A stretch of DNA of 64,000 bases from Gossypium raimondii (Eukaryota; Streptophyta; Magnoliopsida; Malvales; Malvaceae): positions 6,076,001 to 6,140,000 of the forward strand of contig NC_068565.1 in the NCBI RefSeq assembly GCF_025698545.1. The letters run 5' to 3'. The notes beneath the pieces were generated by a model that saw only the letters and a program-made list of their open reading frames with translations, was not told the origin of the DNA and did no database searches. The position numbers were made by a program, and so were the translations under genes. Every line of letters begins with the position of its first letter. Positions within the stretch are counted from its first letter, which is position 1. Shown here one piece after another: positions 12,965 through 25,555 of the stretch.

Positions 12965-13620
12965 GCCCTGTATTTTTAAAATGTAAGCAAATTGGTAAAA
13001 TTATTAACATTTGAAACAAAAGCTATCTAAACAAATGATGTGGCATATGATTGTTCAGTCAATGATATATGTCACAGACAGTAATCACATATCACTTATA
13101 AAATATTAATATTTAAACATAACATAGAAATTTAAAAAATTATAAAATCATTGTACATGTGGCTGATTATGATTGGCTGTAATAACTTTAAAACAAATAA
13201 CTCTTTTTATTTTATTACTTATTAATATAAAAAGTAATTAGCTAAAATTAAATTAACTAAAAGAAAGAAAACAACTTACCAAACTAAAAAGAAATGAAGA
13301 AAAGGAAGACCGGGAAACAAAGTTTCCAATCTTACGCGTGAATAAAAGGAAATCGAAAGTAAAAAAAAGTTATTTATTTTTAAAAGCTCATTTAATTATT
13401 ATAGTTAATCATAATCCGTTATATGTACAATGATTTTATAATATTTTAATAATTTTCATGTGATATTTAAATATTAATATTTTATAAATACCATATCAGC
13501 ATCATCGGTAATATGTCATCATTGATTGAACCATCATATGCCACGTCAACCATTTTAACGATTTCTGTGATAAATATTAACAATTTTACCACTTTGCTTA
13601 CATTTTTTGCTCCTTTTTGT
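12965..13620. mobile_element. Foldback (MITE-like) element with about 220-bp inverted arms
   Basis: The left arm (about 12968-13190) and right arm (about 13395-13618) are inverted copies. For example 'atgtaagcaaattggtaaaa' at the left matches the reverse complement of 'ttttaccactttgcttacat' at the right. 'gatgtggcatatgattgttc' near 13030 likewise matches the right arm inverted near 13530. Similarity extends almost the whole arm length, with frequent mismatches. The central spacer (about 200 bases) carries no transposase. Such elements are non-autonomous DNA transposons; the superfamily is not certain. A transcript across it could fold into a long hairpin. Confidence 0.75.
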
Positions 13621-14764
13621 AGGAAGACTTTTTTGCCCCCTTAATGGTAGACATGTGCATGGGCGGAGATCGTGAAAGTCCGCTTGAAATATGGACCTAG
13701 ACAAAAAAATGGAGCCCGTTTTATAAATGGGTTAGGCCTCGGGTAAGTATTTTTTGGCCCAAGCTCAGCCCAGTTCGGATACATGTTTAAAAAATCAAAA
13801 GTATCGATACCTTTAACAAAGTATCAATACCTCTGACAAAAGAACCGATACCTTGCCTACTATCGATACCGTTTTAAGGTTCAATGTTTTGAAAATTAAA
13901 TAAAAATTGTCTGAGTATCGATACCCTCCCGAAGGTGTAACACCCCCTTCCCCGAGACCGTTGCCGGAGTCAAGCACGAGGCGTTATCTGACTTAACTTA
14001 CTAGTTCGGAACACAAAAATTTGCTTTTAAAATTAATTTCAGTATTCCCAACAAAACTGTCTACCTGCGCGACTGTCACTAATTTAATTATAACTCGAGT
14101 TACGAAACTCAAAATTTAGATTAGTAAATTTTTTCTGAAACTAGACTCATATAACTTCTTACCATAAAATTTCCAGAATTTTTGGCTCAGCCAATTAGTA
14201 CATTTTATTCGTTAAATTCTTCCCTGTTTCACTGCTCGACAGTTCTGACTTCTTGTCACGAAAAATCAATTATCTCATTGTACAGAATTCATATAATGTT
14301 ATCGTTTGATTATTTTGAAAATAGACTCACTAGGTAATCTAGAAATATAAATTATGACCCATAATTCTTTTTGTACAATTTTTAATGAATTTCTAAATTC
14401 AGAATAGAGGACTTCAAAAACCATTCTGACCCTGTCTCACTAAAATTTAAATATCTCAAAATATAAAATTCCTTTGCCTACACTGTTTCTTCATGTAAAA
14501 ATATACTTGATAAGCTTTAACTATATATATCATTCACTCTCTAATTACATTTCTACTATTTTTGGTGATTTTTAAATTCACATCACTGCTGCTGTCCAAA
14601 AACTGCTTCTTTGTATTAGCTACCATTTAAACATATATAACACCAAAACATGTTCTTTACTAACCATTTCGATAGTTAATCTTTAGCCATATCATATGAA
14701 CATACTCAAAATGAATAAATCTCTGTACATGCCATAGCTTTAAACGTTTTGAAATCATATAATA

Positions 14765-17700
14765 TGTAACACCCCAAATCCGGTCTAAACGTTATGACTG
14801 AATCTGGCGATGTCACATTGTAACACCCCTTACCCGTATTGACGCCGGAATAGGGTACGAGGCATTACCAGAACACATACACTTATAAACATGTTAAACC
14901 GAGTTATAAAATTTCATTCAAATTTAAAATCTTCAAATTTTTAACATGCTTTTATAAATCTTCACGTTATAACTTCAAAATACTATATTTGTAACAAATA
15001 GAGCTTCTTAGACCCAATACATACTCATGCAATTCAATACTTCATTTCCATTTCATTTAATTCACGATTCTCATGTTCACAATTCAATTCAATTTCTCAA
15101 TCCAATATACATATCAATACCACAATAATTCATTTAATTCACATCATATCATTTGCAATTTCCATTTAATTCACGTACAATTCAATTTCATTAAGTTCAA
15201 TACTAATACATAATTATCGTTTAACTTAACGTCCCTTTTTTGTATCATTTGACACTTCAAGAATGAACCTAGTATTTCATTTCCTTTCCACTCTCGTTTC
15301 CTATGCATATCACACAAGATATAAACATTACACTCAACCATAGTCGCAAGCTAGTCTTTTTGAAGACTAACCACATGATAAATCATTTTAATAAAGATTA
15401 CAAACTTTAAACCTTACCACCCTTTTATGATCACAAGCATATTTCCATCTAGACATTTACCATCTCAATGCATAATTTTATAAATTTAATGTGGCATAAT
15501 CCAGCCACAACTTGGCCAAAGCCTAAGCATACACACCAAACATGCTAGCCAAATAAACATATAGTATAAGCATTATAAGCATGGATAAGCACCACATTTA
15601 CTTATGTATCAAACTTATCAACATGAGTTAATTCATAAACCATTTTTGACATTGCTACATACCAAATCATATACCAAGTATACCACATACACATACTATG
15701 AAACTTTATTTTCTCACATGAACTTTAACTATAACTAATAATGCACAATTATAAACATCATTTCTTTTCAATCGTTTATCGATTATAATCGAGCATATGG
15801 CCAATTATACACAAATCATTCATATGTTCTTCCAATTTTCCTCCTCCTCCTCTCCATTCCACATCCTTAATGTGTATAACACACTTAAACAACATTAACT
15901 ACAATTTCACTATTCACTCACATGTATATTCAAAGCTGTCTATTCGAGTCAGAGTCACTAAATTATTTTTACTTGGAGATACAGAACTCCAAATTAAGAT
16001 CCGTAAATTTTTCCTAAAACTAGATTCACATATCTTCTTACCATAAAATTTTCATAATTTTTAGTTTAGCCAAATAGTACATTTTATTCTTTAAATTTTC
16101 CTCTATTTCACCTTTCGACAGATTCGACCTCTCTTCACTAAAAATTAATTATCTCATTTTAAAAAATTCAGATATTGTTTCCATTTGTTTCTATTGAAAA
16201 TAGATTCACTGAGGATTCTAAACATATAAACTTTATCCCATAATTATTTTTGTACAATTTTTGACAATTTTCCAAAGTAAACTTCAAATATCTCAAAATA
16301 TATAACTCTTTTACTTGCTCTGTTTCTTTTATGTGAAAATAGACTCATTCATCTTCAATTTCATATATTATTCAGCCTCTAATTCAATCTCCACCATTTT
16401 TGGTGATTTTTCAAAGTCACACAACTTTTGCTGTCTAAACTATTTTATTGCTCAATGTACTCTTTCATAATTTCACTTTTTCACTTTCAATCACAATTCA
16501 ATTAAAAATTCACTTTTCCATTTCTAAGTCGATATTCAATTCAATTCCACACCTATATTCATTATTCAATTACACTTAGTCAATTTCCCGATAAACACTT
16601 CGGAATAATAACAGATACTCGGTGGATTCAACACATAGCAACCACCTTATTAATCAATGATGTCAAATGGAATCAACACATAGCAACCACCTTACTAATC
16701 AATGATGTTCGGTTCACATAGTAGCCTGCACATAGTACTACACACGTGATCGAAACTATCCGGTACGCATAATAGCTTGCACATAGTACTACACATGCAA
16801 CCTATCATTCCGGTACACGTAGTAGCCTGCACATAATACTACACACGTGACCATCAGTTTCACTTTTACATAGTGGCCTACACACAATCCGTGCCACACA
16901 TGTGACCATTTCTGTCACTTCATTCGTATCCATTTTTATTCCAAAGGTTCATTCGGGAATTTTTCACTTTTTCTCACTTTTCTTTTTATCAATCAATTTC
17001 AATTTCTCGTCTTTCTTGATTTATAACAATATATTTATATAACCTTCACACTATTCATTCCAGTCCAAAAATCATACTTTGGAAAATTACGTTTTTGCCC
17101 CTAAAGTTTCATAAAATTATGATTTTGCCCCTAGGCTCGTAAAATAATTTTTATTCAATTTCCTTACATTTTAGGCCTAGCTGAACCATTTTCATAACTA
17201 TAGCAGCCCACAATACTCATTTATTCACACACTTGTGACATATTTTATAACTTTTACAAATTAATCCTTTTAGGCATTTTCATCGAAAATTACTTAGTAC
17301 AAATCATTTATCACACTCCAAACATTCATATGCTTCCATAAAATATCAAAATACATGCATATCATTCATGGGTAAATTTTTAAACACAAACCGTAGTTCA
17401 AAACAATGGTAAAAATGGGTAAATCTTGTTAAGAGGATTTAAAAAACATAAAAATCATTAAAAACGGGGATAGAACGGACTTACAATCGAGCTTGGAAGC
17501 TTGAAAAACCCTAACCATTGTTTCTCCATGCAATTTTCGGCCTAGGGGTTGAAGATGGACAAAAATTGGCTTTTAGTTTTGTTTTTAATTCATTTTAATA
17601 ACTAAATGACCAAAATACCCTTAATGAAAAACTTTGGAAACATGCCTAACCATACCCATTTTTGCCCACGAACTTAACCAATTGTCTAATTACCATATAA

Positions 17701-17949
17701 ATACCTCCAATTTAAAATTTCATAACAATTGGACACCTCTAACATATAGAACTCAACTTTTGCATTTTTTACAATTTAGTCCTTTTGACTAAATTGAGTG
17801 CTCAAACGTCAAAATTTTCGAACGAAATTTTCACGAAATCATTTTGTGAAATCGTAGACCATAAAAATATAATGAAAATAATTTTTTTCTCGTTGAATTT
17901 GTGGTCCCGAAACCACTATTTTGACTAGCCCCAAATTCGGGTTGTTACA
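14765..17949 (-). mobile_element. Inner large solo LTR nested in the outer LTR
   Basis: A 3185-bp unit starts TGTAACACCCC and ends GTTGTTACA. It is flanked by the identical 5 bases TAATA at 14760-14764 and 17950-17954, inside the outer LTR. Removing it restores continuity of the outer LTR sequence. No internal domains are present, so it is a solo LTR. A second 'TGTAACACCCC' start lies 54 bases inside, at 14819, which gives the left end a doubled, mosaic look. The perfect target duplication makes this insertion younger than its host LTR. The family assignment and orientation rest on the same reasoning as for the outer LTR. Confidence 0.72.
16619..16910. repeat. Tandem repeats inside the inner LTR
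   Basis: There are two kinds of unit. A 45-bp unit with 'aacacatagcaaccacctta' occurs twice (about 16630 and 16675). A roughly 50-bp unit with 'catagtactacaca' occurs at about 16731, 16782 and 16832, with a fainter fourth copy near 16880. They belong to the LTR body. Confidence 0.8.
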
Positions 17950-19925
17950 TAATACCGAGATGTCTGTTGATAGTGTGATACAAAGCTCCGACGATCTCCA
18001 ATTCGAGTAAGCTCAAAACACTATAAAACAAAGTAAAGGAGGAAAGGAGTAAGCTACTAATAGCTTAGTAAGTTACATGTAAACAATAAGCACTCATTTA
18101 ATAATTAACATTTTTTAACATATAACTAATCAATACATTTCTTAGCAATTTCAATTACTTATATATGCACAATCTTGCCAAATTCACTTGCATATACATT
18201 TACACACTTAACCTTTATCACATATGCTCATTCTTTCAAATGTACCTGCATACACACATCATTTCATATTCACTTTAACTCAATATTAATCCCGTTGAAC
18301 ACTCAGAATATATACGGATACGTAGAGAATTAACACATAAGTGCCACACTGATATGTAGTCGAAGCTACCACTGAAATGTAGCCGAAGCTACCACTGATC
18401 AATAACACTGGAAATGTCCACAGGTCTGCTCATACAAGCTGTCAGGTATCTGCAACACATGTTAGATCACCCAGCACCCGGGATTCACTGTAACACTGTA
18501 ACACTGGTCTCTAGTGACATGTCATTTGTATCCACTTCTATTCCTAAGTTCAACCGAGAATTTATACTTGACACTTTATTTTAAACACTTTATCACTTGA
18601 ATAATTCATGAACAATTTTCCTTCCACATTCAATATTAATTCACATATCAAATATAATTCACAATTTATAAAAATATATTGCTATTATTTACACGTAACT
18701 TACCTCGGATGCAAAACGACTATTTTCGTAAATTAGTCGATAACCTTCTCTTTTCCCCGATCACTTTCACTATTCCTTCTTTCTTGATCTATATTAACAC
18801 AATTTAATATATTTTATCAACATTCCATTCAAATACAATTCATACACAAAATTTTGACAAACTACATTTTTTCCCATAACTTTTCAAAAATTACACTTTT
18901 GCCCCAAAGCTCGTAAAAATAAAATTCACTAAATTTTTAAAATTTTAAACCTCACTAAATCATATTTCATGCTCATAACAGCCCTCAATTCCACAAAATC
19001 ACAACTTTATGCACACTTTACTATCTTTCACAATTTAGTCCTTTTTTAACATTTTTATCGAAATTCATCTAGTAAAACTCGTAATTAGCACTTCAATCAT
19101 TCATTATCTATCATCACTCATCAAATGACAACTATATCATGAATGGGTAAATTTTTTAAACTTTAATTTCATTTAAAATAAGAGGTAGAAACATGAAATT
19201 CAAGCTTCAATAAGCATAAAAATACGAAAATAATTAAAAACGGGGTAAGAAATCACTTACAATTGAGCTTAGAAAAATCAAGCACCCTAGCTATGATGAC
19301 ATGAAATTTTTGGCAGCAAGTGTCTAATTTGAAGAAGATTAACACTTGTTTTCATCTTATTTTGTCTTTTATTCAATTTTGACAAAAATGCCCTTGACCC
19401 ACTTACTTAGTTATTTTTCTAAAATTACCCTTATATGGCCATAACACAAATTTATGGTTACTTGCCACATAAACACTTCCAATTTTATGCAATAATTCAA
19501 TTAAGTCCTTTAATCACTAATTAGACACACTTTTCATTTTTCTCAATTTAGTCCTAAAAATTCAATTAGGCACTAAATCATTAAAATTTCCTATCCATAT
19601 TTTTACACAATATTTCAATCAATCGGTAATTAATAAAAATTTATAAAATTAAACTATTTCACTTCAAATTTGTGGTTACGAAACTACTATTCCGATTAGG
19701 CCCTATTTCGGGCTATCACACAATGTATTAATACCTTATAGCAAGTATCGATACTATAGATTTTAATATGGATCGGGTTGGTCTAGCTTCGGATTAAACA
19801 TTTACAATCTGGATCGGGATTAAGCAAAAATTTAAACCCATATTTTGGATCAAGTCTAGTCCTAACAATTAGATTCAAATTTTTGATAGGACTTAACCCG
19901 ACTCATGGACACCTTTACGTATTGG

Positions 19926-21435
19926 TAATACAGAGATTGCTAGGGCAGTTTTACCATATAAAAACCATAATTTTACTTAATGACTAAAGGGTTTTGAATT
20001 TTTTTCTTATTCATTATTTATAATATATTTTCCATCTAGTCCATATTTATGATTAAGTTTACGCGTATAAAACATTGATAAATGCATTGTGTAATTTGTA
20101 CTAAAAAGCAATGAAATTGACTTAAACTTGTCCCAAATAAAACAAATTAAATTTGAACTTTTCAAACAAACTCTTGATTTTTTAATTTATACTTTTCTTT
20201 TTATGAAATTAGAAATTCTGAAGTTGTCTAATCTACCCCCAATGTGGTCCATCAATCAAAGAAAAAGAAATTTCGAGTGTCTGGAATAATGATTATTATT
20301 TTTGTTTGGTAATTAGATAATACCGATTCAAATATTTTCAACTATCTTTTTAATATTGTAATAATAAAAAAGATTGTCGATTGATTGATATAGATATTAT
20401 TGTTAATGTAGTAGGACGTGAGTTTGAGTGCGTTGAAACGCATTATCCTCCTCTTTATGGGATAGGGATGAGTTATGGGTAATTTTAGGCATTGTATAAA
20501 AAAAACAGATATAATCAGAACCTTCCAACTTTAACACTATTAGTATTTTAAGTACAGTTTATCAACTTTCTATGTTGATTAGGTTACCTTCAAATGATTT
20601 AACATATAATTGACAAAAATTTGACAAATTTTCACAAAAAAAAAGAAAAAAATTAAATAAAAAACTTAATTTCTCGACTATTTAAAATTTTTTATCTGAA
20701 AACTACCATTTTATTCCTATTTATTTGAAATAATTCAAAGTCAATTAGTAAAAAACGAGACCTGTGACAAATGATCTCGTCCACTTTAGGTTTTTTTTTT
20801 TGAAAAATGGTAACCTAATTCTAAAAATATTAGATGTCAAATTGGAAAATGAATATGAATTAATTTTAACTTTTAAAGCATAAAATTAAAGTTCACATTA
20901 CTTAAAACAACTTTCAAAAGATAATTTCAGAAAAAATACCTAAAAACATTTTGAATAAAATTATTAAAATATTAAAATTATCATTTAAAAAGTATTTTTA
21001 AATTATTTTCAGTAAAATAAATTAACAAACATGTATTTACGAAAAAACAAAAAAAACAAAAACCCCGTCAAGAGGGTAGCAATTCAACACTAAAATCAAA
21101 AATATATATGTTGACTGCTTTCATTATCAACATTGAATAATAATTAAAAAGAAAAGACATTCAAAATATACCCCACACGTTTAATTAGAAACTTTTATCA
21201 TACTTTTTATCAAAAAAAAAACTTTTACCATACTTATAAAAAAATAAAAAATAATCATGGCCACCCAAACCCAATCTTAAATTCCACTTTTCATCTTTGA
21301 AAAATCAACAAAAGAAGAATTGCTTCTTCTTCTTTCTTTTTTTAATTATTATTTAAACTATTTTTGTAAATGAAAATTGAACTAAAAATCAAGCCATTAA
21401 AATAAATATAATTTTATTAACTAATCAACCAACAA
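19926..21435. other. AT-rich intergenic stretch
   Basis: No gene or RNA is recognisable. Composition is strongly AT-rich with simple A and T runs. No clear repeat boundary was found. Confidence 0.5.
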
Positions 21436-21439
21436 ATTT

Positions 21440-22950
21440 AGTAAATTAATTGGATCGGAGTATAATTACATAATGATGATAAGTTTGTATAATTATTGTA
21501 ATTAGTGAGTCCAATCGAGTTGGGTGTAATTAGAATGTCCCAATTACAATTTTTAATTTTTAAGGAGGGTGAAAATTAGAGTAATTATACAGATAATTAC
21601 ACTCAAGTGCACTATTAAAAATATTTTTATACAAGTTATAAAAATTATTTTATAAGCATGAACATGTATAAGTGTTTGAGATGATGATGACAAAAATTTC
21701 TTATATTATAAATATTAAAATATATTATAAAAATAATTTGTGAATTTTATAAAATTATGAAAATATATATTATTTAAATGCTAAAAATCAAAAAATATAA
21801 TAAAAATGTTTAAATATTATAAAAGTGTTATATATTTATTTCTAAAAAATTGTGGTCAAGAAATATGAACATAACTTATTAATGTATTCATACTATTCAT
21901 AAAAGAATATTATAGCTTTTTTTTTTTTATCATAACTTATTTATAAGAAAAATATTTTTAAAATTATAGTAAAAATTATATTTTTAGAAGAAGAGTTATA
22001 AAAGTTATTGGACAATTTTAAAGCATTATTTATAAAGGTTATATATTATAAATTTTATATTATTTTTTACTTAATTTATGTATTATAAAAGAGATATAAT
22101 TTAACATAAGTTTTTCTCCAAATTAAGTTTATATAAGTTTTTATAATTAAAGTTATTACTATTTGGACCGTGAACTCAAACATTATAAGATTGATGCTAA
22201 TTATGCAAATACAAAAGGTTCTCTTGCACCATATCATAGGGGTATGATATTATTTCGGAGAATGATGTCAAACACAAGCACCATAGATAGCTCACAAACT
22301 TTATAATTTGAGACATTTAAGGCTTCAAAATATGGTGTTGCTCTAAAAAATATTTTTCATATTAACATCACCTTAGTATATCATAAAAAAAAAGTTGGAT
22401 CGTACTAGCATGTTACATATTTCGTAACTTCAATCATAGGTGGAATTGATAAAATTCATATTTCGAAGAGTACATGGAAGAATGAGATTTTGATAATCAT
22501 AATGATACAGATTCGAATTCGGATGATGACAAATTCAATTAAGAACCGACAAATTATGATAAGGAGTATATGTTAAATATTAAAGAGGAATAATCGAACA
22601 AACATGTACTAGAATAATTACATAAAATTGCATATGATTTATTTTTCTTGTTATTTTTATTAGTAAGTGTATTATCAACTATTTTTAGACTAACATAATG
22701 CATATGATGATTTAATTTTAATTTTTTATAGAGATTATTTTATTATACTAATATTTTTATAGTAATTAATATTTAAAAAAATATAAATTGTGTAATTACA
22801 ATTTATACTATCAAACATGAGATTGAGAATTACGAAGCCAAACACGCCTAGTGAATTATCATTCTTTGTAATTACAAAAGAGTGTAATTACCACTTTAGT
22901 AATTATATCTTTATTCGATCAATTTGTATTATCCAAATAGACCCTAAATT
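21440..22950 (+). mobile_element. Decayed PIF/Harbinger-like relic
   Basis: The plus strand near 22190 encodes NYANTKGSLAPYHRG. This resembles the 'GYTN..GFLAPYRG' stretch of PIF/Harbinger DDE nucleases. It is followed near 22330 by KYGVALKNIF, roughly where these proteins have their 'R..VIER.FG' region. An Asp-rich patch near 22500 resembles their tail. The frame has several stops. The flanks at 21450-21620 and 22780-22940 are both rich in 'gtaattac/gtaatta' words in opposite senses, as in subterminal regions, and the right end reads like 'tagaccctaa'. I infer a dead element; the exact ends are uncertain. Confidence 0.4.
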
Positions 22951-23109
22951 AAAAAAAAGAAATAAAAAAAACTAAACTTTTAAAACTTTTAAGAAAAATT
23001 AAATCTCAAAATTTACCCAGGGATTAATGGCATATTTTAACCACTAATTATAACATTATAATATATCGATTTCAAGTGTTTCCTTTGAGAAATAAATATA
23101 TCAGTATAC

Positions 23110-23136
23110 CAAATAAATAAATAAATAAATAAATAA
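23110..23136. repeat. (AAAT)n microsatellite upstream of the receptor kinase
   Basis: About six AAAT/AATA units lie 35-60 bases before the receptor kinase ATG, in its probable 5' leader. Length variation there would be easy to score as a marker. Confidence 0.9.
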
Positions 23137-23170
23137 TAAAGACATACTAAAATTTCTCCATTTTTCTCCC

Positions 23171-25555
23171 ATGGGAAACAGAACAAGGCTTTTGCTTCCT
23201 CTCTATGTTCTGGTTTTTAGCTTTTCGTCATTTGAAACTTATGTCTCCATCGAAATGGATACCTTATATCCAGGCCAGTCACTCTCTGGTAACCAAACTA
23301 TAAGCTCAAGAAATGGAAGGTTTGAACTTGGTTTCTTTAAGCCAGGTAACTCTACAGGCTACTATGTAGGTATCTGGTACAAGAACCTCAAGGTTAAGAC
23401 TGTGGTGTGGGTGGCTAATAGAGATGAGCCACTCCTTGATCATTCTGTTTCAAAACTTGAGATCTCTGAAAAGGGTAGCCTTGTCCTTTACAACCAATCT
23501 GAAATCCCAGTTTGGTCAGCTGAGCCATCACCATCGAACACCATGAATTCCACTGTTGCAGTTCTTGAGGATAGTGGGAATCTTGTTTTGAGAAATGGTT
23601 CAAGTCCTTCAGTCACAGCATGGGAAAGCTTTGATCATCCTACTGATACATGGTTGCCTGGGGCCAAGCTTGGAAGAAGCAAGGTGAGCAAGAAAGGGCT
23701 AATCTATGTTTCTTGGAGCAGTCCAAATGATCCTTCGCCTGGATTGTTTTCCCTAGGGCTAGACACCAATGGAACCGGGTGGTATCATATACTGAAGAAT
23801 GGGATTAGGCACTGGACTTGTGGGTATTGGCTACAGAGAGTTTCCTCTTTTAGTACTGAGACAGTGACTACCAACTATATCACAATGGGATATGTCTCAA
23901 ATAAGGAAGAAAATTACTATTTTTACTCGGTCACCACCTCCTCGGTTCTTGTAAGATTTCTGATGGATGTAACAGGTAAAGTGCAGCAACTCATATGGAA
24001 AGATGGTTCTCAGGAATGGGAAACTATTTGGGAAAAGCCGAAGGAAACATGTGAAATCTATGCTTTCTGTGGAGCAAATGGAGCTTGTAATCAGTTTGGT
24101 GGTCCTAAATGCAAATGCTTGCCTGGTTTTGAACCTAAAATTCCTGGAGAATGGAAAACAGGCAATTATACAAATGGTTGTCTTAGAAAATCTTTGTTGA
24201 AGTGCAATAAAGATGTGAAACATGACTTTCAAGTGATTGAAAACATAAGGCTGCCACCAAATGAAGTGTTGACAAATAATAAGAGCTTGAGAGAGTGTAA
24301 ATCGGCTTGCTTAAGAGACTGCTCTTGTATTGCATACACCATTGGATATTATGGTAACTGCTCCATATGGCGAGAAGATTTGCTGAACATCCAATACCTC
24401 ACTTTTGGTGACCATATTGGAAGAGATTTATATCTCCGGCTTCCCATGACGGAGTTGGCAGCTTCGAAAGTTAAAAAGAAGTTAAGAATTGAGCGGCTCA
24501 CTATTTGTGCAGCTGCAGCAATTGTGATTTTGATTCCTATCTTGGTACTAATGTCATGGGTTGCGCATTCTAAGTCTGTGACACTAGTTTCAATATGCAG
24601 GATGGCAAATTTCTCTGGTACCAAACCAACTGATGATGCTCTGGTTCTCTTCAAGTTTGGTGATTTAAAGAGTGCAACAAAGAATTTTTCCGAAAAATTA
24701 GCTGAAGGAGGCTTTGGTTCTGTTTATAAAGGAACGCTTCCGAATTCGGCTGTCATAGCAGTAAAGAGTCTCAAAGGCCAAGACCATGAAGACAAGCAGT
24801 TCCGCGCTGAAGTGAGCACCATAGGGACAATCCATCATGTTAATCTAGTTCACCTTCTCGGGTTTTGTTTGAAGGGGACGAAGAGGTTTCTCGTATACGA
24901 ATACATGCCAAATGGTTCTTTGGACAGTCACCTGTTTTATAAGGATTCAAAGATCCTGGACTGGAAAACAAGACATCATATTGCACTGGGAGTAGCTCGA
25001 GGATTAGCTTATCTCCATGAGAAGTGCAGAGTATGCATCATACACTGTGACATCAAGCCTGAGAACATTCTTCTTGATGCAGATTATAATCCTTTGCTTT
25101 CAGACTTCGGCCTAGCAAAGCTGTTCGGTAGGGATTTCAGTCGTGTTTTGACCACGATGAAAGGAACCAGAGGGTACCTTGCACCCGAAATGATTTCAGG
25201 TGATCCCATCACTCCAAAATCTGATGTTTTTAGCTATGGGATGTTGCTATTGGAGATTATATCAGGAAGAAGAAACTGGGAGATAAAAGGTGATGAGACA
25301 GACAATTACTTCCCAGCTCGTGCTGCGATATGTGTAAGCAATGGAGGGGATGTGCTAAGTCTGTTGGATCCCAAGTTGCAGGGGAATGCAAATGCGGAAG
25401 AAGTCATCAGAGCTTGTAGAGTAGCATGTTGGTGCATTCAAGATGAAGAACAAAATAGGCCATCCATGGGGCATGTTGTTCAGATCCTTGAGGGAGTCCA
25501 AGAGATCAATATGCCACCAATTCCCTGGTTTATTCAAACCATCATAAACTTCTAA
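23171..25555 (+). CDS. G-type lectin S-receptor-like Ser/Thr kinase (At2g19130-like, 794 aa, intronless)
   Basis: Plasma-membrane receptor kinase of the S-domain class (SD-2 type by likeness). Order of parts: signal peptide, about 1-26; bulb-type lectin domain to about 150, with WVANRDEP near residue 80; S-locus glycoprotein region, about 200-310; EGF-like Cys cluster near 300-330 (CGANGACN); PAN/apple domain, about 345-430, with RDCSCIAY; one membrane helix, about 447-468; kinase domain, about 505-780. The kinase has a glycine loop AEGGFGSVYKG, a VAIK-type lysine in IAVKSL, catalytic loop HCDIKPEN and DFGLAK, so all catalytic residues are present. The Arg of HRD is replaced by Cys, making it a non-RD kinase as in many immune receptors. 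Ligand and role cannot be read from sequence. The start is the ATG that gives a clean signal peptide. It is convergent with the next gene. Confidence 0.95.
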   Translation: MGNRTRLLLPLYVLVFSFSSFETYVSIEMDTLYPGQSLSGNQTISSRNGRFELGFFKPGNSTGYYVGIWYKNLKVKTVVWVANRDEPLLDHSVSKLEISEKGSLVLYNQSEIPVWSAEPSPSNTMNSTVAVLEDSGNLVLRNGSSPSVTAWESFDHPTDTWLPGAKLGRSKVSKKGLIYVSWSSPNDPSPGLFSLGLDTNGTGWYHILKNGIRHWTCGYWLQRVSSFSTETVTTNYITMGYVSNKEENYYFYSVTTSSVLVRFLMDVTGKVQQLIWKDGSQEWETIWEKPKETCEIYAFCGANGACNQFGGPKCKCLPGFEPKIPGEWKTGNYTNGCLRKSLLKCNKDVKHDFQVIENIRLPPNEVLTNNKSLRECKSACLRDCSCIAYTIGYYGNCSIWREDLLNIQYLTFGDHIGRDLYLRLPMTELAASKVKKKLRIERLTICAAAAIVILIPILVLMSWVAHSKSVTLVSICRMANFSGTKPTDDALVLFKFGDLKSATKNFSEKLAEGGFGSVYKGTLPNSAVIAVKSLKGQDHEDKQFRAEVSTIGTIHHVNLVHLLGFCLKGTKRFLVYEYMPNGSLDSHLFYKDSKILDWKTRHHIALGVARGLAYLHEKCRVCIIHCDIKPENILLDADYNPLLSDFGLAKLFGRDFSRVLTTMKGTRGYLAPEMISGDPITPKSDVFSYGMLLLEIISGRRNWEIKGDETDNYFPARAAICVSNGGDVLSLLDPKLQGNANAEEVIRACRVACWCIQDEEQNRPSMGHVVQILEGVQEINMPPIPWFIQTIINF

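Larger units (their letters stand above)
13936..19720 (-). mobile_element. Outer large solo LTR (about 2.6 kb without its insert)
   Basis: The two halves, 13936-14764 and 17955-19720, read as one LTR once the inner insert is removed. It starts TGTAACACCCCC and ends TATCACA. It has no internal retrotransposon domain beside it, so it is best called a solo LTR. Its middle (about 14050-14580) is clearly related to the middle of the inner LTR (about 15950-16440), so both belong to one family of very large LTRs. I take this as Ty3/gypsy, Tekay/Del-like, because such ends are common in cotton (from memory). Minus orientation is inferred from that resemblance only. A matching 5-base target duplication is not seen, so it is older or was formed by recombination. 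A 24-bp motif is duplicated in tandem at about 18350-18400. Confidence 0.6.
13645..19925. mobile_element. DNA-element relic split by an LTR nest
   Basis: The left flank (about 13645-13935) and right flank (about 19721-19925) of the LTR nest look like two halves of one repeat. Both carry copies of a 'tatcgatacc' motif, spaced 20-60 bases apart. The outer ends are loosely inverted: 'gtgcatgggcggag' at the left, and 'gtgtccatgagtcggg' in reverse complement at the right. No coding domain is visible. The halves are separated by the inserted LTR at 13936-19720. The family is not identified. Confidence 0.4.

Noticed and set aside
14819-17949. Inner LTR starting at 14819
   Set aside because: Flanks CACAT and TAATA do not match; starting at 14765 gives a perfect TAATA duplication on both sides.
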